A stretch of DNA of 64,000 nucleotides from NCBI RefSeq assembly GCF_901905185.1, contig NZ_CABFMQ020000075.1, positions 1 to 64,000 on the forward strand, in the 5' to 3' direction. The notes under the pieces were generated by a model that searched no databases, was not told the origin of the DNA, and saw nothing but the letters and a program-made list of their open reading frames with translations. This document shows, in pieces, positions 31,964-41,552 of the stretch. Each line of letters opens with the position of its first letter. Positions within the stretch are counted from its first letter, which is position 1. This stretch comes from Methylocella tundrae. Lineage in GTDB: Bacteria; Pseudomonadota; Alphaproteobacteria; Rhizobiales; Beijerinckiaceae. Position numbers and translations under genes: made by a program.

Positions 31964-33226
31964 ATGCGTAGGGTTGTCGTTACCGGTCTCGGCATGGTGT
32001 CGCCGCTCGCCTGCGGCGTCGAGCCGACCTGGAGCCGTTTACTTGCAGGTCAAAGCGGCGCCCGCATCATCGACGGGTTCGACACATCGGATTTGCCCTG
32101 CAAGGTCGCCATGCCGGTTCCGCGTGGCGATGGCCGGGACGCCGCCTTTAATCCCGATGAATGGATGGAGCCGAAAGAGCAGCGTAAGGTTGACGATTTC
32201 ATCCTTTACGCTGTCTCGGCGGCGACGCAGGCGTTGAACGACGCCGGCTGGAAGCCGACGAGCTACGAGGACCAGATCGAGACCGGCGTTCTCATCGGCT
32301 CAGGCATCGGCGGCCTTGGCGGCATCGCTGAAACCGCGATCACGCTGCACGAAAAAGGGCCGCGCCGCGTGTCTCCCTTTTTCATTCCGGGCCGCCTCAT
32401 CAATCTTGCCGGCGGCTATGTCTCGATCCAGCATGGATTGCGCGGTCCAAATCATGCGGTCGTCACCGCCTGTTCGACGGGGGCTCACGCGATCGGCGAC
32501 GCCGCGCGCCTGATTGCCCTTGGCGACACCGAAGTGATGGTCGCAGGAGGCGCCGAATCGCCGATCAGCCGCATCGGGATCGCGGGCTTTGCCGCCTGCC
32601 GGGCGCTGTCGACCGGCTTCAACGACCGGCCGAAGCAGGCCTCACGCCCTTACGACAAGGATCGCGACGGATTCGTCGTCGGCGAGGGCGCCGGCTGCGT
32701 CGTGCTCGAAGCCTATGAACATGCCAAGGCGCGTGGCGCGCGCATCTACGGCGAAGTGGTCGGCTATGGCATGTCGGGCGACGCCTATCACATCACTGCG
32801 CCGCAACCGACCGGAGACGGCGCCTTCAGGGCCATGAGCAGCGCGATTAAACGCGCCGGAATTTCGCCGGGCGACATCGATTACATCAACGCGCATGGCA
32901 CTTCGACGCCGCTTGGCGACGAGATCGAGTTGCAGGCCGTCCAGCGGCTTGTCGGCGAAGGGGTAAGTTCGCTGTCCATGTCGTCGACAAAATCGGCCAT
33001 CGGACATCTACTCGGCGCGGCCGGAGCGGTCGAAGCTATCTTTTCGCTTCTGGCGATGCGCGATCAGATCGTCCCCCCGACCCTTAACCTCGACAATGTC
33101 TCGATGGAAACGAAGATCGATCTTGTTCCTCACAAGGCGCGCAAGCGCGAGGTCGAATTCGTTCTTTCGAATTCCTTCGGCTTTGGCGGAACAAACGCCT
33201 GTTTGATCTTCAAGCAAGCCGAATAG
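31964..33226 (+). CDS. fabF: FabF, beta-ketoacyl-ACP synthase II
   Basis: FabF catalyses the condensing step of fatty-acid elongation. From the ATG at 31964 the protein is 420 residues with the family start RRVVVTGLGMVSPL. The Cys-His-His active site is complete: Cys170 in VTACSTGAH, His in NAHGTSTPLGD and His in SAIGHLLGAAG. The C-terminal NSFGFGGTNA is conserved. It lies 119 bases after acpP. Confidence 0.97.
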   Translation: MRRVVVTGLGMVSPLACGVEPTWSRLLAGQSGARIIDGFDTSDLPCKVAMPVPRGDGRDAAFNPDEWMEPKEQRKVDDFILYAVSAATQALNDAGWKPTSYEDQIETGVLIGSGIGGLGGIAETAITLHEKGPRRVSPFFIPGRLINLAGGYVSIQHGLRGPNHAVVTACSTGAHAIGDAARLIALGDTEVMVAGGAESPISRIGIAGFAACRALSTGFNDRPKQASRPYDKDRDGFVVGEGAGCVVLEAYEHAKARGARIYGEVVGYGMSGDAYHITAPQPTGDGAFRAMSSAIKRAGISPGDIDYINAHGTSTPLGDEIELQAVQRLVGEGVSSLSMSSTKSAIGHLLGAAGAVEAIFSLLAMRDQIVPPTLNLDNVSMETKIDLVPHKARKREVEFVLSNSFGFGGTNACLIFKQAE

Positions 33227-33396
33227 CTTTGGCGGCGACGCTGGCCGCTTGAATCTCAACGCGAATTAGCCACATTTTTCGGGTTGGGTTGTCGCCGATC
33301 CAACCGGCTGGCAAAATGCGCCGTCGAAAGTCGCAGTCCGTGGGGCGTCCACGGGCGATAGGCGGCGCAATGAAGCGGACTGGGTGAGTTGAGTTG

Positions 33397-35286
33397 ATGG
33401 GCGGCGCGCCTCCAAACGACCAAGACGACAAAACGGGGCAGAGATCCGATCAACGTCCGGGTGGTCGATTCGCCGGCTATCGGGTCGCGCCCCAAAGCCC
33501 GAACGAAGCGCTGCAGCCTGACGCGGCGCCGCCTCCGCCGCCTTTGCCCCCGAGCCGGCGGCGGCCGATGCTTTCCGCCCTCAGCGGTTTCCTGTCGTTT
33601 CTTCTGATCGCGGCCGTCGCCGTAATGATCGGGCTGATCTGGAGCGAGCAGCGCATGCGCGAACCGGGGCCGCTCGCCGCCGACAAAGTGCTCTATATCG
33701 TTCCGGGCACCGATGTTCCGGAAATCATCAGCGAGCTGGAGCATGAAGGGATAATCGACAGCCCCTTTGCGCTCAATGTCGCGCTTTTGGTGGAAGGCAA
33801 CCGTTCCAAGGTAAAGGCCGGGGAATATCTCTTCAAGCAAGGCGCGAGCCTGCGCGAGGTGATGGATACGCTGGTCAGCGGCAAGCAGGTCCTGCACGCG
33901 ATTACCATCCCGGAGGGGCTGACCACCCAGCAGATCGTCGAGCGCCTGCAGGAAAATGACGTTCTCATCGGCGATGTGAGGGATTTGCCCAAAGAGGGCA
34001 CGCTGATGCCGGACACTTATAAGGTCGTGCGGGGTGCGTCGCGGGCCGACCTCATCAGAAAAATGCAGGACGATCAAAAGAAGGTCGTCGACCAGATCTG
34101 GGCGCGGCGTGCCAATAATCTGCCGCTGCATTCGCCCTATGAGCTCGTGACTCTGGCCTCGATCGTCGAAAAAGAAACGGGCAAGGCGGACGAGAGGTCG
34201 CGCGTTGCAAGCGTCTTTATGAATCGGCTGGCAAAGCGCATGCGGCTGCAATCGGATCCGACGATCGTCTATGGCCTCGTCGGCGGCAAAGGCACGCTCG
34301 GCCGCGGCATCACGCGAGTCGAACTCGAAAAGCCGACGCCTTATAATACCTATATGATCGACGGGCTGCCGCCGGGCCCGATCGCAAATCCCGGCCGCGC
34401 AGCCCTCGAGGCCGTCGCCAATCCATCCCGGACGCAGGACCTTTATTTCGTCGCCGACGGGACCGGCGGCCATGTCTTCGCGGAAACGCTCGATCAGCAT
34501 GCCCGCAATGTTCAGCGCTGGCGCCAGATCGAGAAAGACGCAAAGGACAAGGCCGGGGCCGCTGGCGCGGATGTAGACAAGGCGTCGCCCGCGCCCGCTT
34601 CCGGTCCCGCTGGAGGCCCGCCCCCCGGCGCTGCGCCGGCAGGCCCCTCACGCGGCGATCAGCATGGAGAGCTTGACGGCGGAGGATCGATCTATGGAGC
34701 GCTGCCGGCCTCGGTCGACTCGCGCACGGCCGGCGATCCGGCGCTTGCAGCCCCTGCTTCGTTCACGCATGCCTATGGAGCCGGAAGCCTCGCCCTGGCG
34801 GCGGCTGCGCCCTGGACCGGCGCAAGCTTGAATCCGGCTGAGGGCTCCACAAGCACTAAGATGCAGGCGAAAAAGGGTCAGGCCGACGCAGCCTCGCCAC
34901 AGCCCCACGCGTTCGCGATGGGCCCTGGCCTCAGCGAACTCGGCATCAGCGTGCGGGGAGCGCCGGGCATTGTCGATCTCGACGGTCCTATCGGCCGCTC
35001 CGACGGCGTCGACGCGCCTGATTCTCCCTCGCCAACCGCGGCCTCGACGCGTTCTTTTGCTGCGAACGCTGGCGCGGCGGAGGCGGCGCCGGGCGCGCAA
35101 GCCGATCAGCTCGTCGACGGCGCAGACAAGGGCGACGCGCCGCTGGCGCCCGCCAGCAACGGCCCGCATCCGCGCGTGATTGACGTTTCGGAAGGCACGC
35201 CTCTCGATCCGCTTCGCGACAAGACCTATGATTTGAATTACGCCAAGACCGTGCCCTCGGCAAAGCAGATGGTGCTGCCGAATTAG
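33397..35286 (+). CDS. mltG: MltG, endolytic murein transglycosylase with long C-terminal extension
   Basis: MltG (YceG family) cleaves nascent glycan strands at the membrane and sets chain length. A cytoplasmic Pro-rich N-terminus precedes one transmembrane helix (about 57-80), then the LysM-like and YceG domains with catalytic Glu in ASIVEKETGKADER and the downstream LPPGPIANPG. The YceG domain ends near residue 385. The last 245 residues are low-complexity Ala/Pro/Gly/Ser sequence ending in the conserved SEGTPLDPLRDKTYDLN tail found in alphaproteobacterial homologues. At 629 residues it is much longer than E. coli MltG (340). It follows fabF, the usual alphaproteobacterial arrangement. Confidence 0.93.
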   Translation: MGGAPPNDQDDKTGQRSDQRPGGRFAGYRVAPQSPNEALQPDAAPPPPPLPPSRRRPMLSALSGFLSFLLIAAVAVMIGLIWSEQRMREPGPLAADKVLYIVPGTDVPEIISELEHEGIIDSPFALNVALLVEGNRSKVKAGEYLFKQGASLREVMDTLVSGKQVLHAITIPEGLTTQQIVERLQENDVLIGDVRDLPKEGTLMPDTYKVVRGASRADLIRKMQDDQKKVVDQIWARRANNLPLHSPYELVTLASIVEKETGKADERSRVASVFMNRLAKRMRLQSDPTIVYGLVGGKGTLGRGITRVELEKPTPYNTYMIDGLPPGPIANPGRAALEAVANPSRTQDLYFVADGTGGHVFAETLDQHARNVQRWRQIEKDAKDKAGAAGADVDKASPAPASGPAGGPPPGAAPAGPSRGDQHGELDGGGSIYGALPASVDSRTAGDPALAAPASFTHAYGAGSLALAAAAPWTGASLNPAEGSTSTKMQAKKGQADAASPQPHAFAMGPGLSELGISVRGAPGIVDLDGPIGRSDGVDAPDSPSPTAASTRSFAANAGAAEAAPGAQADQLVDGADKGDAPLAPASNGPHPRVIDVSEGTPLDPLRDKTYDLNYAKTVPSAKQMVLPN

Positions 35287-35376
35287 ACGCTCAGCTTGCA
35301 AATCGGTCGGACGCCGCGGCGAGAAACGGTGCGCGGCCAGCCGTCATGACAGCGGTCCGGCTCCCGTCGCCAAGAT

Positions 35377-36747
35377 TTACACGGCCGTTCCGTAAAGATC
35401 ATAAGCGTCGCTTCGCTCGATCTTCACACTAACGATCTCGCCAGCCCGCAGCGGCCGCCGCGAGACAATATGAACTTTCCCGTCGATCTCGGGCGCATCA
35501 CCTTTCGTACGTCCTTCGGCCGCGCGCGGGCTTGCCTCATCGACGATGACTGAAAGCCGTTTGCCGACTTTGTCTTTCAGTTTGCGCGTACTGACGGCCT
35601 GCGCTTGCTCCATGAAGCGGCGATAGCGAATGTCTTGCGTTTGCGGCTCTATATGCGGCAGACCGAGACCGTTCGCGGCGGCGCCTTCGACCGGCTCATA
35701 TTTGAACGCTCCGACGCGGTCGAGCTTGGCCTCGCCGAGCCAGTTCATCAGAAATTCAAAGTCGGCTTCCGTTTCGCCGGGAAAGCCGACGATGAAAGTG
35801 GATCTGATCGAAAGATCGGGACAGATCGAACGCCAACGCTTGATGCGTTCCAGCGTTTTCTCCTGATCGCCCGGACGTTTCATCGCGCGCAAGACGCTCG
35901 GGCTCGCGTGCTGAAAAGGAATGTCGAGGTAGGGCAGGACGAGACCCGACGTCATCAGTTCGATGACGTCGTCTACGTGCGGGTAGGGGTAGACGTAATG
36001 GAGACGCACCCAGACCCCGAGGGAGCCGAGTTCGCGGGCGAGATCAATGAACTTCGCCCGGACGGCGCGATCGTGGAAGACACTTTCTGCGTAGCGCAGG
36101 TCAAGACCATAAGCGCTGGTGTCCTGAGAAATGACGAGGAGCTCCTTGACGCCGGCGGCGACGAGCTTCTCGGCCTCGCGCAAAATGTCGGCCGCGGGAC
36201 GTGAGACAAGATCGCCGCGCAGCTTCGGAATGATACAGAAGGAGCAGCGGTTGTTGCAGCCTTCGGAGATTTTCAGATAGGCGTAATGGCGCGGCGTCAG
36301 CTTGACGCCTTGCGCTGGCAGGAGGTCGAAGAGCGGATCATGCGGTGGGGCGACCGCGGCGTGGACCGCCTGCATCACTGATTCGAAAGCTTGTGGGCCG
36401 GTGATGCTGAAGATATTCGGAAAGCGCGTCTCGATTGATTCTGGCTCGGCGCCCATGCAGCCGGTGACGATGATCTTGCCGTTCTCCGCCGCCGCCGCAC
36501 CAATCGCCGCAAGTGATTCGGCCTTGGCGCTGTCGAGAAAGCCGCAGGTGTTGACGATGACGGCTGCCGCTCCGTCATAGCTTTTGGTCAGCTCATAGCC
36601 TTCGGCCCGCAGGCGGCTGATGATCTGCTCGCTGTCGACGAGGGCCTTTGGACATCCAAGGGAGACGAACGCAATTTTCGGCGCCGCGGCGCCGCGAGGG
36701 GCGTCGCCGCCGGGGGCCGCTGCGCTGGGGGGAGGATCAAGTATCAT
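35377..36747 (-). CDS. rimO: RimO, ribosomal protein S12 methylthiotransferase
   Basis: This radical-SAM enzyme methylthiolates Asp of ribosomal protein S12. It has an N-terminal MTTase domain with three cluster cysteines ([30 protein letters not shown]), a radical-SAM CxxxCxxC (CNNRCSFC) and a C-terminal TRAM domain. At 456 residues it is full length. It is convergent with mltG. Confidence 0.96.
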   Translation of the reverse strand: MILDPPPSAAAPGGDAPRGAAAPKIAFVSLGCPKALVDSEQIISRLRAEGYELTKSYDGAAAVIVNTCGFLDSAKAESLAAIGAAAAENGKIIVTGCMGAEPESIETRFPNIFSITGPQAFESVMQAVHAAVAPPHDPLFDLLPAQGVKLTPRHYAYLKISEGCNNRCSFCIIPKLRGDLVSRPAADILREAEKLVAAGVKELLVISQDTSAYGLDLRYAESVFHDRAVRAKFIDLARELGSLGVWVRLHYVYPYPHVDDVIELMTSGLVLPYLDIPFQHASPSVLRAMKRPGDQEKTLERIKRWRSICPDLSIRSTFIVGFPGETEADFEFLMNWLGEAKLDRVGAFKYEPVEGAAANGLGLPHIEPQTQDIRYRRFMEQAQAVSTRKLKDKVGKRLSVIVDEASPRAAEGRTKGDAPEIDGKVHIVSRRPLRAGEIVSVKIERSDAYDLYGTAV

Positions 36748-36832
36748 CCGGTTGCTTTACACGAGCGCATGCGCCTTGCAAGCGAAAGCGCGTCCGACCG
36801 GCGGCAGGCGGAAAAAGAGCGCGGAGCAACGC

Positions 36833-36861
36833 AAAAAAAACCCGGCCATTGCTGGCCGGGC
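36833..36861 (-). terminator. Terminator of outer-membrane beta-barrel gene 1
   Basis: On the minus strand the stem cccggcca/tggccggg (loop of 4) is followed by eight T residues. The sequence is nearly the same as the terminator at 37827-37857. Confidence 0.85.
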
Positions 36862-36891
36862 GTTCCTTTTTTGCAAGCTGAGGGCTTGATC

Positions 36892-37641
36892 TCAGTACTT
36901 GGCGACGACCGGAGCCGGCGGCCCGAAGGTGTCGAACTTGTAGCTGAAGCCGACCTGCACGCGGTTCTCGGTGATGCGGCGATTGGCGTAGGCGCCGAGC
37001 CCAACGAACGAATTGTTGGCATACACAGTGGAATGACCAAAATCGGCGTAGCGATATTCGGCGCGGATCGACCAGTTGTTGGTGACGGCATATTCGAGGC
37101 CGCCGCCAACGGTCCAGCCGACGCGGGTCGACGAAGCGCTGTCATAGCCGAACGGCGTTGAAATGCTGCCGTTGAGACCAGCGAAGGCGACGCCGCCGGT
37201 GCCATAGATCAGGACGCGATCCCATGCGTAGCCGACGCGGCCACGAATCGAACCCTGAACGCTCATGTTCGAGCTGACCGTGGTCGGCACGCCGCCGACG
37301 ACGCCCGAGATGCTCTTGCTCATGCTCGAACCATCGACATCGCCCTCGAGGCCGACGACGAACTGGCTCAGCTGCAGGTTATAGCCGACGTGGGCGCCGC
37401 CGATGACGCCGCTATTGTTGGTGCTGAAGGCCGCATAATCGCCGAACGCGTCGCCGATATTGCTATTTGTCTTGCCCCAGGCGTAGCCGATCTGGCCGCC
37501 GATATAGACGCCAGTCCAGGTGAAGATCGGAACCGGCGGCACATAGACTGGCGGCGGAGCGCGTGAGGGAAGATCGGCCGCAAAGGCCGAGCCGGCCAGC
37601 GCGATCGCGCCAACCGATGCTAAAAGAATACGACGCAACAT
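36892..37641 (-). CDS. Outer-membrane beta-barrel protein 1 (Omp25/Omp31-like)
   Basis: The 249-residue precursor has a signal peptide (MLRRILLASVGAIALAGSAFA) and the small beta-barrel pattern of alphaproteobacterial Omp25/31 proteins: TWTGVYIGGQIGYAWG, alternating aromatic strands, and the C-terminal RVQVGFSYKFD followed by a short tail VVAKY. AAGGAG precedes the ATG. It is the closest paralogue of the next gene upstream (37899-38684); the two share most of their sequence including the Pro-rich segment RAPPPVYVPPVP. Confidence 0.9.
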   Translation of the reverse strand: MLRRILLASVGAIALAGSAFAADLPSRAPPPVYVPPVPIFTWTGVYIGGQIGYAWGKTNSNIGDAFGDYAAFSTNNSGVIGGAHVGYNLQLSQFVVGLEGDVDGSSMSKSISGVVGGVPTTVSSNMSVQGSIRGRVGYAWDRVLIYGTGGVAFAGLNGSISTPFGYDSASSTRVGWTVGGGLEYAVTNNWSIRAEYRYADFGHSTVYANNSFVGLGAYANRRITENRVQVGFSYKFDTFGPPAPVVAKY

Positions 37642-37826
37642 AATGCTTTCTCCTTCCGGGGTTCAAAGCTTCCGCAAACTACCGCGTTTCCGCTTGCGCA
37701 CAACTGCTAGGGCGGGGAAATCGCCAATCGAAGCCCGTAATTTAGAGGGGTGTGGCGGGCATGCCACATACGAATTCAAGATCCAGAGCCGACCGCTACA
37801 AATCTTACTAAGTCCTTAAAAATAAG

Positions 37827-37857
37827 AAAAAACCCGGCCATTGCTGGTCGGGCTTTT
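37827..37857 (-). terminator. Terminator of outer-membrane beta-barrel gene 2
   Basis: On the minus strand the stem cccgacca/tggccggg (one wobble pair) with the same 4-base loop is followed by six T residues. It duplicates the terminator at 36833-36861. Confidence 0.85.
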
Positions 37858-37898
37858 TAATCTTTACGCCTTGAAAGTTGAAGCCGAGACGCTTGGCC

Positions 37899-38684
37899 TC
37901 AATACTTGGCGACGACGGGAGCCGGCATGGCCGTGTCGAACTTGTAGCTGAAGCCGACCTGAACGCGATTTTCGGTGATTCGACGATTTGCGAAGGCGCC
38001 GACGGCGGTCAAGCCCGGGAAAGCGAAGGAGTTCGCGGCGTAAACCGTGGAGTGGCCGAAGTCAGAGTAGCGATACTCCGCGCGGATCGACCAATTGTTG
38101 GTGACGGCATATTCGAGGCCGCCGCCGACAGTCCAGCCGACGCGGGTCGACGAAGCGCTGTCATAGCCAAACGGAGTCGAAATGCTGCCGTTGACGCCCG
38201 CGAAGGCCACGCCGCCGGTGGCGTACAGGAGAACGCGATCCCAAGCATAACCGACACGGCCGCGAATCGAACCTTGGACGCCGAGGCTCGTGTGAACAGC
38301 GGTAGCGGGAGCAAAACCGGGAACGACGCCGAAGAGAGGAACATAGCCGTTCCAGGTCTTGCTCAAGCTGGAGCCGTCAACGTCACCCTCGAGGCCGACG
38401 ACGAACTGGCTGAGCTGCAGGTTATAGCCGACATGCGCGCCGCCGATAACGCCACTGTTTGTGGTGCTGAAGGCCGCATAGTCGCCGAAGTTGTCGCCAT
38501 AGCTGACGTTTGATTTACCCCAGGCGTAGCCGATCTGGCCACCGATATAGACGCCGGTCCAGGTGAAGATCGGAACCGGCGGCACATAGATTGGCGGCGG
38601 AGCCCGCGAGGGAAGATCGGCCGCGAAGGCCGTGCCGGCAAGCGCAACAGCGCCAACCGAAGCTAAAAGCATACGACGGAACAT
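37899..38684 (-). CDS. Outer-membrane beta-barrel protein 2 (Omp25/Omp31-like)
   Basis: The 261-residue precursor starts with MFRRMLLASVGAVALAGTAFA, a clear signal peptide, and ends RVQVGFSYKFDTAMPAPVVAKY. It is a close paralogue of protein 1, differing mainly by an insertion of about 12 residues in the central loop (around residues 117-128). AAAGGAG precedes the ATG. Gene, leader and terminator all resemble those of gene 1, pointing to a tandem duplication. Confidence 0.9.
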   Translation of the reverse strand: MFRRMLLASVGAVALAGTAFAADLPSRAPPPIYVPPVPIFTWTGVYIGGQIGYAWGKSNVSYGDNFGDYAAFSTTNSGVIGGAHVGYNLQLSQFVVGLEGDVDGSSLSKTWNGYVPLFGVVPGFAPATAVHTSLGVQGSIRGRVGYAWDRVLLYATGGVAFAGVNGSISTPFGYDSASSTRVGWTVGGGLEYAVTNNWSIRAEYRYSDFGHSTVYAANSFAFPGLTAVGAFANRRITENRVQVGFSYKFDTAMPAPVVAKY

Positions 38685-38906
38685 AATTGCTTTCTCCTTT
38701 CAAGGGTTGGAAGCTTTTGCAAACTACTCCGTTTCAGGTGACCAACAAACCGAGTCTAGGCAGAAATGGGCTTTTTCGAGACGCAATTCCCCTTGGTGTG
38801 ACCTAGGAGCAACGGATTCGAAGGGATCGCTCTGGCGCAGCCGTTCCGAGCACAGCTTCTGGCTGTGTCACGCGCCGATATGTTCAAAAAAGGGCTTATA
38901 ATATCA

Positions 38907-39629
38907 TTATCTTGCGATCCCCGAGGGAGGCAGCAGTCCGTCGAACTTGTAGCTGAAGCCGACCCTAACGTCGTTGGTCGTGAGCGCATGATTAACGCCG
39001 GCGCCAGGGCCAGTTACAAAAGTATAGTCTGTCGAAGAGCCGAGATCCATGTAACGATATTCCGCCCGCACAGACCAGTTATTGGTCAGCGCGTATTCAA
39101 CGCCGCCGCCAATGGTCCAGCCCGCGACCGACTTTCCGATTGAATTGTAGCCAAGGAAAGATTGATAGTTGTTTGTGACGCTGGCGAAGGCGGCGCCTCC
39201 CGCCACATAGAAAAGCGCGTGGTCGAGCGCGAAGCCGAGCCGGCCGCGAATCGTCCCCTCCACCGGAATCTGGGTGCCATAGGTGACGGGTCCGAAGCCG
39301 TAGGATCTGCTGATTCCGGTTCCGTCGACATCGCCTTCAACGCCGAGAACGACCTGATTGAATTGCAGATTATATCCGACATGGGCGCCGCCGAGGACGC
39401 CATTGGGATTGTACTTGACGCCGGATATGGAATAGCCGGGCCCCCACGCCGAGAGAGCGCTGGTTCCCCACGCATAGCCGATCTGACCGCCGAGATAGAG
39501 CCCGCTCCAGGTAAAGACGGGAACTGCCGGAGCGTAGTCGCTTGGACCCTGGCCGTAGGGAAGGTCGGCGGCCAGCGCCGAGCCGGCCGTGGCGGCCGCG
39601 ACGGTCGTCAGGAGCAATCTTTTGAACAT
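38907..39629 (-). CDS. Outer-membrane beta-barrel protein 3 (Omp25/Omp31-like)
   Basis: The 240-residue precursor from the ATG at 39629 (AAAGGAG upstream) has the signal peptide MFKRLLLTTVAAATAGSALA and TWSGLYLGGQIGYAWG. It belongs to the same family but is clearly more diverged than the other two, and its end (SYKFDGLLPPSGIAR) lacks their VVAKY tail. No matching terminator is found after it. It probably represents an older duplication. Confidence 0.88.
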   Translation of the reverse strand: MFKRLLLTTVAAATAGSALAADLPYGQGPSDYAPAVPVFTWSGLYLGGQIGYAWGTSALSAWGPGYSISGVKYNPNGVLGGAHVGYNLQFNQVVLGVEGDVDGTGISRSYGFGPVTYGTQIPVEGTIRGRLGFALDHALFYVAGGAAFASVTNNYQSFLGYNSIGKSVAGWTIGGGVEYALTNNWSVRAEYRYMDLGSSTDYTFVTGPGAGVNHALTTNDVRVGFSYKFDGLLPPSGIAR

Positions 39630-40018
39630 GCTCGTCTCCTTTCCAAGGCAAGACGTTCGAAGCGTCGAAACGGCCACGAAGGCCCGTGGAAACGGTTCCG
39701 CTCTCAGGCCTGGCGTAAAGCATTCGCAGCTGGCGGCAGAGCGATCGGCTTAGCGTTTCGAATTGCTTACGGGATAGGGGGAAACGGTTACTAAAATGTC
39801 TCGGAATATCCTTACCAAATCGCTTCAGCGGCAATTTGATGGATGAGCAGCCAAGCAGGCTCGGCGCGGGGCGTTGTCTCCCGCGAAGGTCAAGCGAGCG
39901 ACCCATGCCGCCGCCGCGATTGGGCGCAACTGTTCGCGCCGCGATCGGGCTGACCACGCCGCGGCGTTTCGGGGAAAGACCTCCGAAGTATCGTTGGATC
40001 GGAGTGTGATACGCGCCC
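39630..40018. other. Intergenic region between chrA and beta-barrel gene 3
   Basis: About 390 bases with no convincing gene. It must contain the promoter of the third beta-barrel gene. No hairpin or repeat was noted. Confidence 0.45.
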
Positions 40019-41248
40019 TTACGACATGATATGCGGTAGCGCGATCCCGCCAGCTGCGCTGAGGACGACCACGAACAAGGGCGGAGCACGCCATGCGGTG
40101 AGAAGCACAAAGCCCACGAGAGCGATTCCGAAGTCTCCCGGGCCGCCGACTGTACTGGTCCAAACAGGGTTGTAGAGCGCTGAGCCGAGCACACCGACGA
40201 CGGCGGCGTTGACGCCGCGCATCATTGCTTGCGCCCTCGGGTGCTTCCGGAAGACATCCCAAAAGGGCAACGCGCCCAGCAGAATTAGCATGCCGGGAAG
40301 AAAGATGGCGAGGAGGCCCAGGACGGCGCCCGCCAGCCCACGCGGCTGCGCGCTGACCACGGTCCCAAGATAGGCCGCGAAGGTAAAGAGCGGTCCCGGC
40401 GCCGCCTGGGCGGCGCCGTAGCCGGCGAGGAAGGCGTTGTCGTCAATCCAACCAGGCGTGACGAAAGCCTCGCGCAGTAAGGGCAATACGACGTGACCAC
40501 CGCCGAAGACCAATGCGCCGGAGCGGTAGAAGGCGTCGAAGAGGGCGACAGGCTGGGAGCCGCCGAGGTCGCGCAGGACCGGGAGCCCAAAGAGGAGCCC
40601 GAAAAAGGCGGTCAAGGCGACGAATCCCACCCTGCGTGAGACAAGCACGACAACATGGTCAGCAGGAGAGGTCGGCGCGCCCCGGCAGAACCACAGCCCC
40701 GCAAGCGCGCCCAGCCCGATCGCAGCAACCTGCGCCGCGGACGAAGCGCTGAACAGAATGATCAGCGCGGCGACAACAGCGATGGAAGCGCGCTCGCGGT
40801 CGGGACATAGCGTGCGCGCCATGCCCCACACGGCTTGGGCGATGATCGCAACGGCGACGAGCTGCAGTCCATGTAGCAGCCCGGCGCCAGTCGGACCGCT
40901 GAGCGCGGCCGCGCCATAGGCGAAGAGCACAAGGGCGATCGCCGACGGCAACGTGAAGCCGACCCACGCCGCGAGCGCGCCGCCGTAACCGGCGCGAAGG
41001 AGCCCGATGGTAAACCCGACCTGACTACTCGTCGGACCCGGCAGGAACTGGCACAGCCCGACAAGATCGGCATAGGCGTGTTCGTCGAGCCAGCGTCGGC
41101 GCACGACAAACTCGTCGCGGAAATAGCCGATATGGGCGATCGGCCCGCCGAAGCACGTGACGCCAAGCTTGAGGAAGACAAGCAGCACTTCAAGCGCCGA
41201 GCCTGTCCCCCGGTCTTTGATCGTGGCCGATTGCGCCGCGATCATCAT
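40019..41248 (-). CDS. chrA: ChrA, chromate transporter (two-domain)
   Basis: The 409-residue polytopic protein has the two tandem chromate_transp domains of the long CHR family. The N-half signature FLKLGVTCFGGPIAHIGYF and LCQFLPGPTSSQ, and the C-half FGGGHVVLPLL and GYGAAQAAPGPLFTFAAYLG, are present in each copy. It probably exports chromate, with sulphate as a competing anion. The neighbourhood contains no chrB or chrC; upstream is the decayed oxidase remnant and a palindromic repeat, consistent with a metal-resistance cluster that has lost parts. Confidence 0.92.
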   Translation of the reverse strand: MMIAAQSATIKDRGTGSALEVLLVFLKLGVTCFGGPIAHIGYFRDEFVVRRRWLDEHAYADLVGLCQFLPGPTSSQVGFTIGLLRAGYGGALAAWVGFTLPSAIALVLFAYGAAALSGPTGAGLLHGLQLVAVAIIAQAVWGMARTLCPDRERASIAVVAALIILFSASSAAQVAAIGLGALAGLWFCRGAPTSPADHVVVLVSRRVGFVALTAFFGLLFGLPVLRDLGGSQPVALFDAFYRSGALVFGGGHVVLPLLREAFVTPGWIDDNAFLAGYGAAQAAPGPLFTFAAYLGTVVSAQPRGLAGAVLGLLAIFLPGMLILLGALPFWDVFRKHPRAQAMMRGVNAAVVGVLGSALYNPVWTSTVGGPGDFGIALVGFVLLTAWRAPPLFVVVLSAAGGIALPHIMS

Positions 41249-41290
41249 CGCGTTTCTCCCCCGTATTGGCAGGTTCGCGAGCGCCGGCGC

Positions 41291-41430
41291 CTACGCATAC
41301 TTGAAGAGCGCCATGAATCCGAAATCCATGTGGAGCTGCTGGTGGCAGTGGAAGAGCGCCGGGCCCGGAGTGCCGGCGAAAATCGGCTTGATCCACTCAG
41401 GTCGGCTCTCATGGAGCCGGATCACGTCTC
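41291..41430 (-). pseudogene. C-terminal remnant of a multicopper oxidase
   Basis: On the minus strand the frame ending at TAG 41291-41293 encodes PGPALFHCHQQLHMDFGFM and then ALFKYA. HCHxxxHxxxG is the C-terminal type 1/type 3 copper-ligand motif of multicopper oxidases. Only about 30-45 residues are recognisable and the upstream sequence is not oxidase-like, so the rest of the gene (normally several hundred residues) is missing. The left limit of the homology is approximate. It lies immediately upstream of chrA, on the same strand. Confidence 0.7.
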
Positions 41431-41552
41431 GGCTGATGGCGCAGGGCGGCTGTCCGCCGGCCGAACTACGCCAAAGCGGGCGAGCTCACCTCAGCCGACG
41501 CCCGCTTCAAGCTCAAGCGCCTCTACCGGTCAATCTGACTGGATCGAGCCGG

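Noticed and set aside
39370-40194. Minus-strand frame spanning beta-barrel gene 3 and the gap before chrA
   Set aside because: It is out of frame with the Omp protein, Arg/Ser-rich and without homology.
41440-41538. Plus-strand fragment ending ADARFKLKRLYRSI, considered as another gene remnant
   Set aside because: It looks protein-like but I cannot assign it to a family and it is too short to support.
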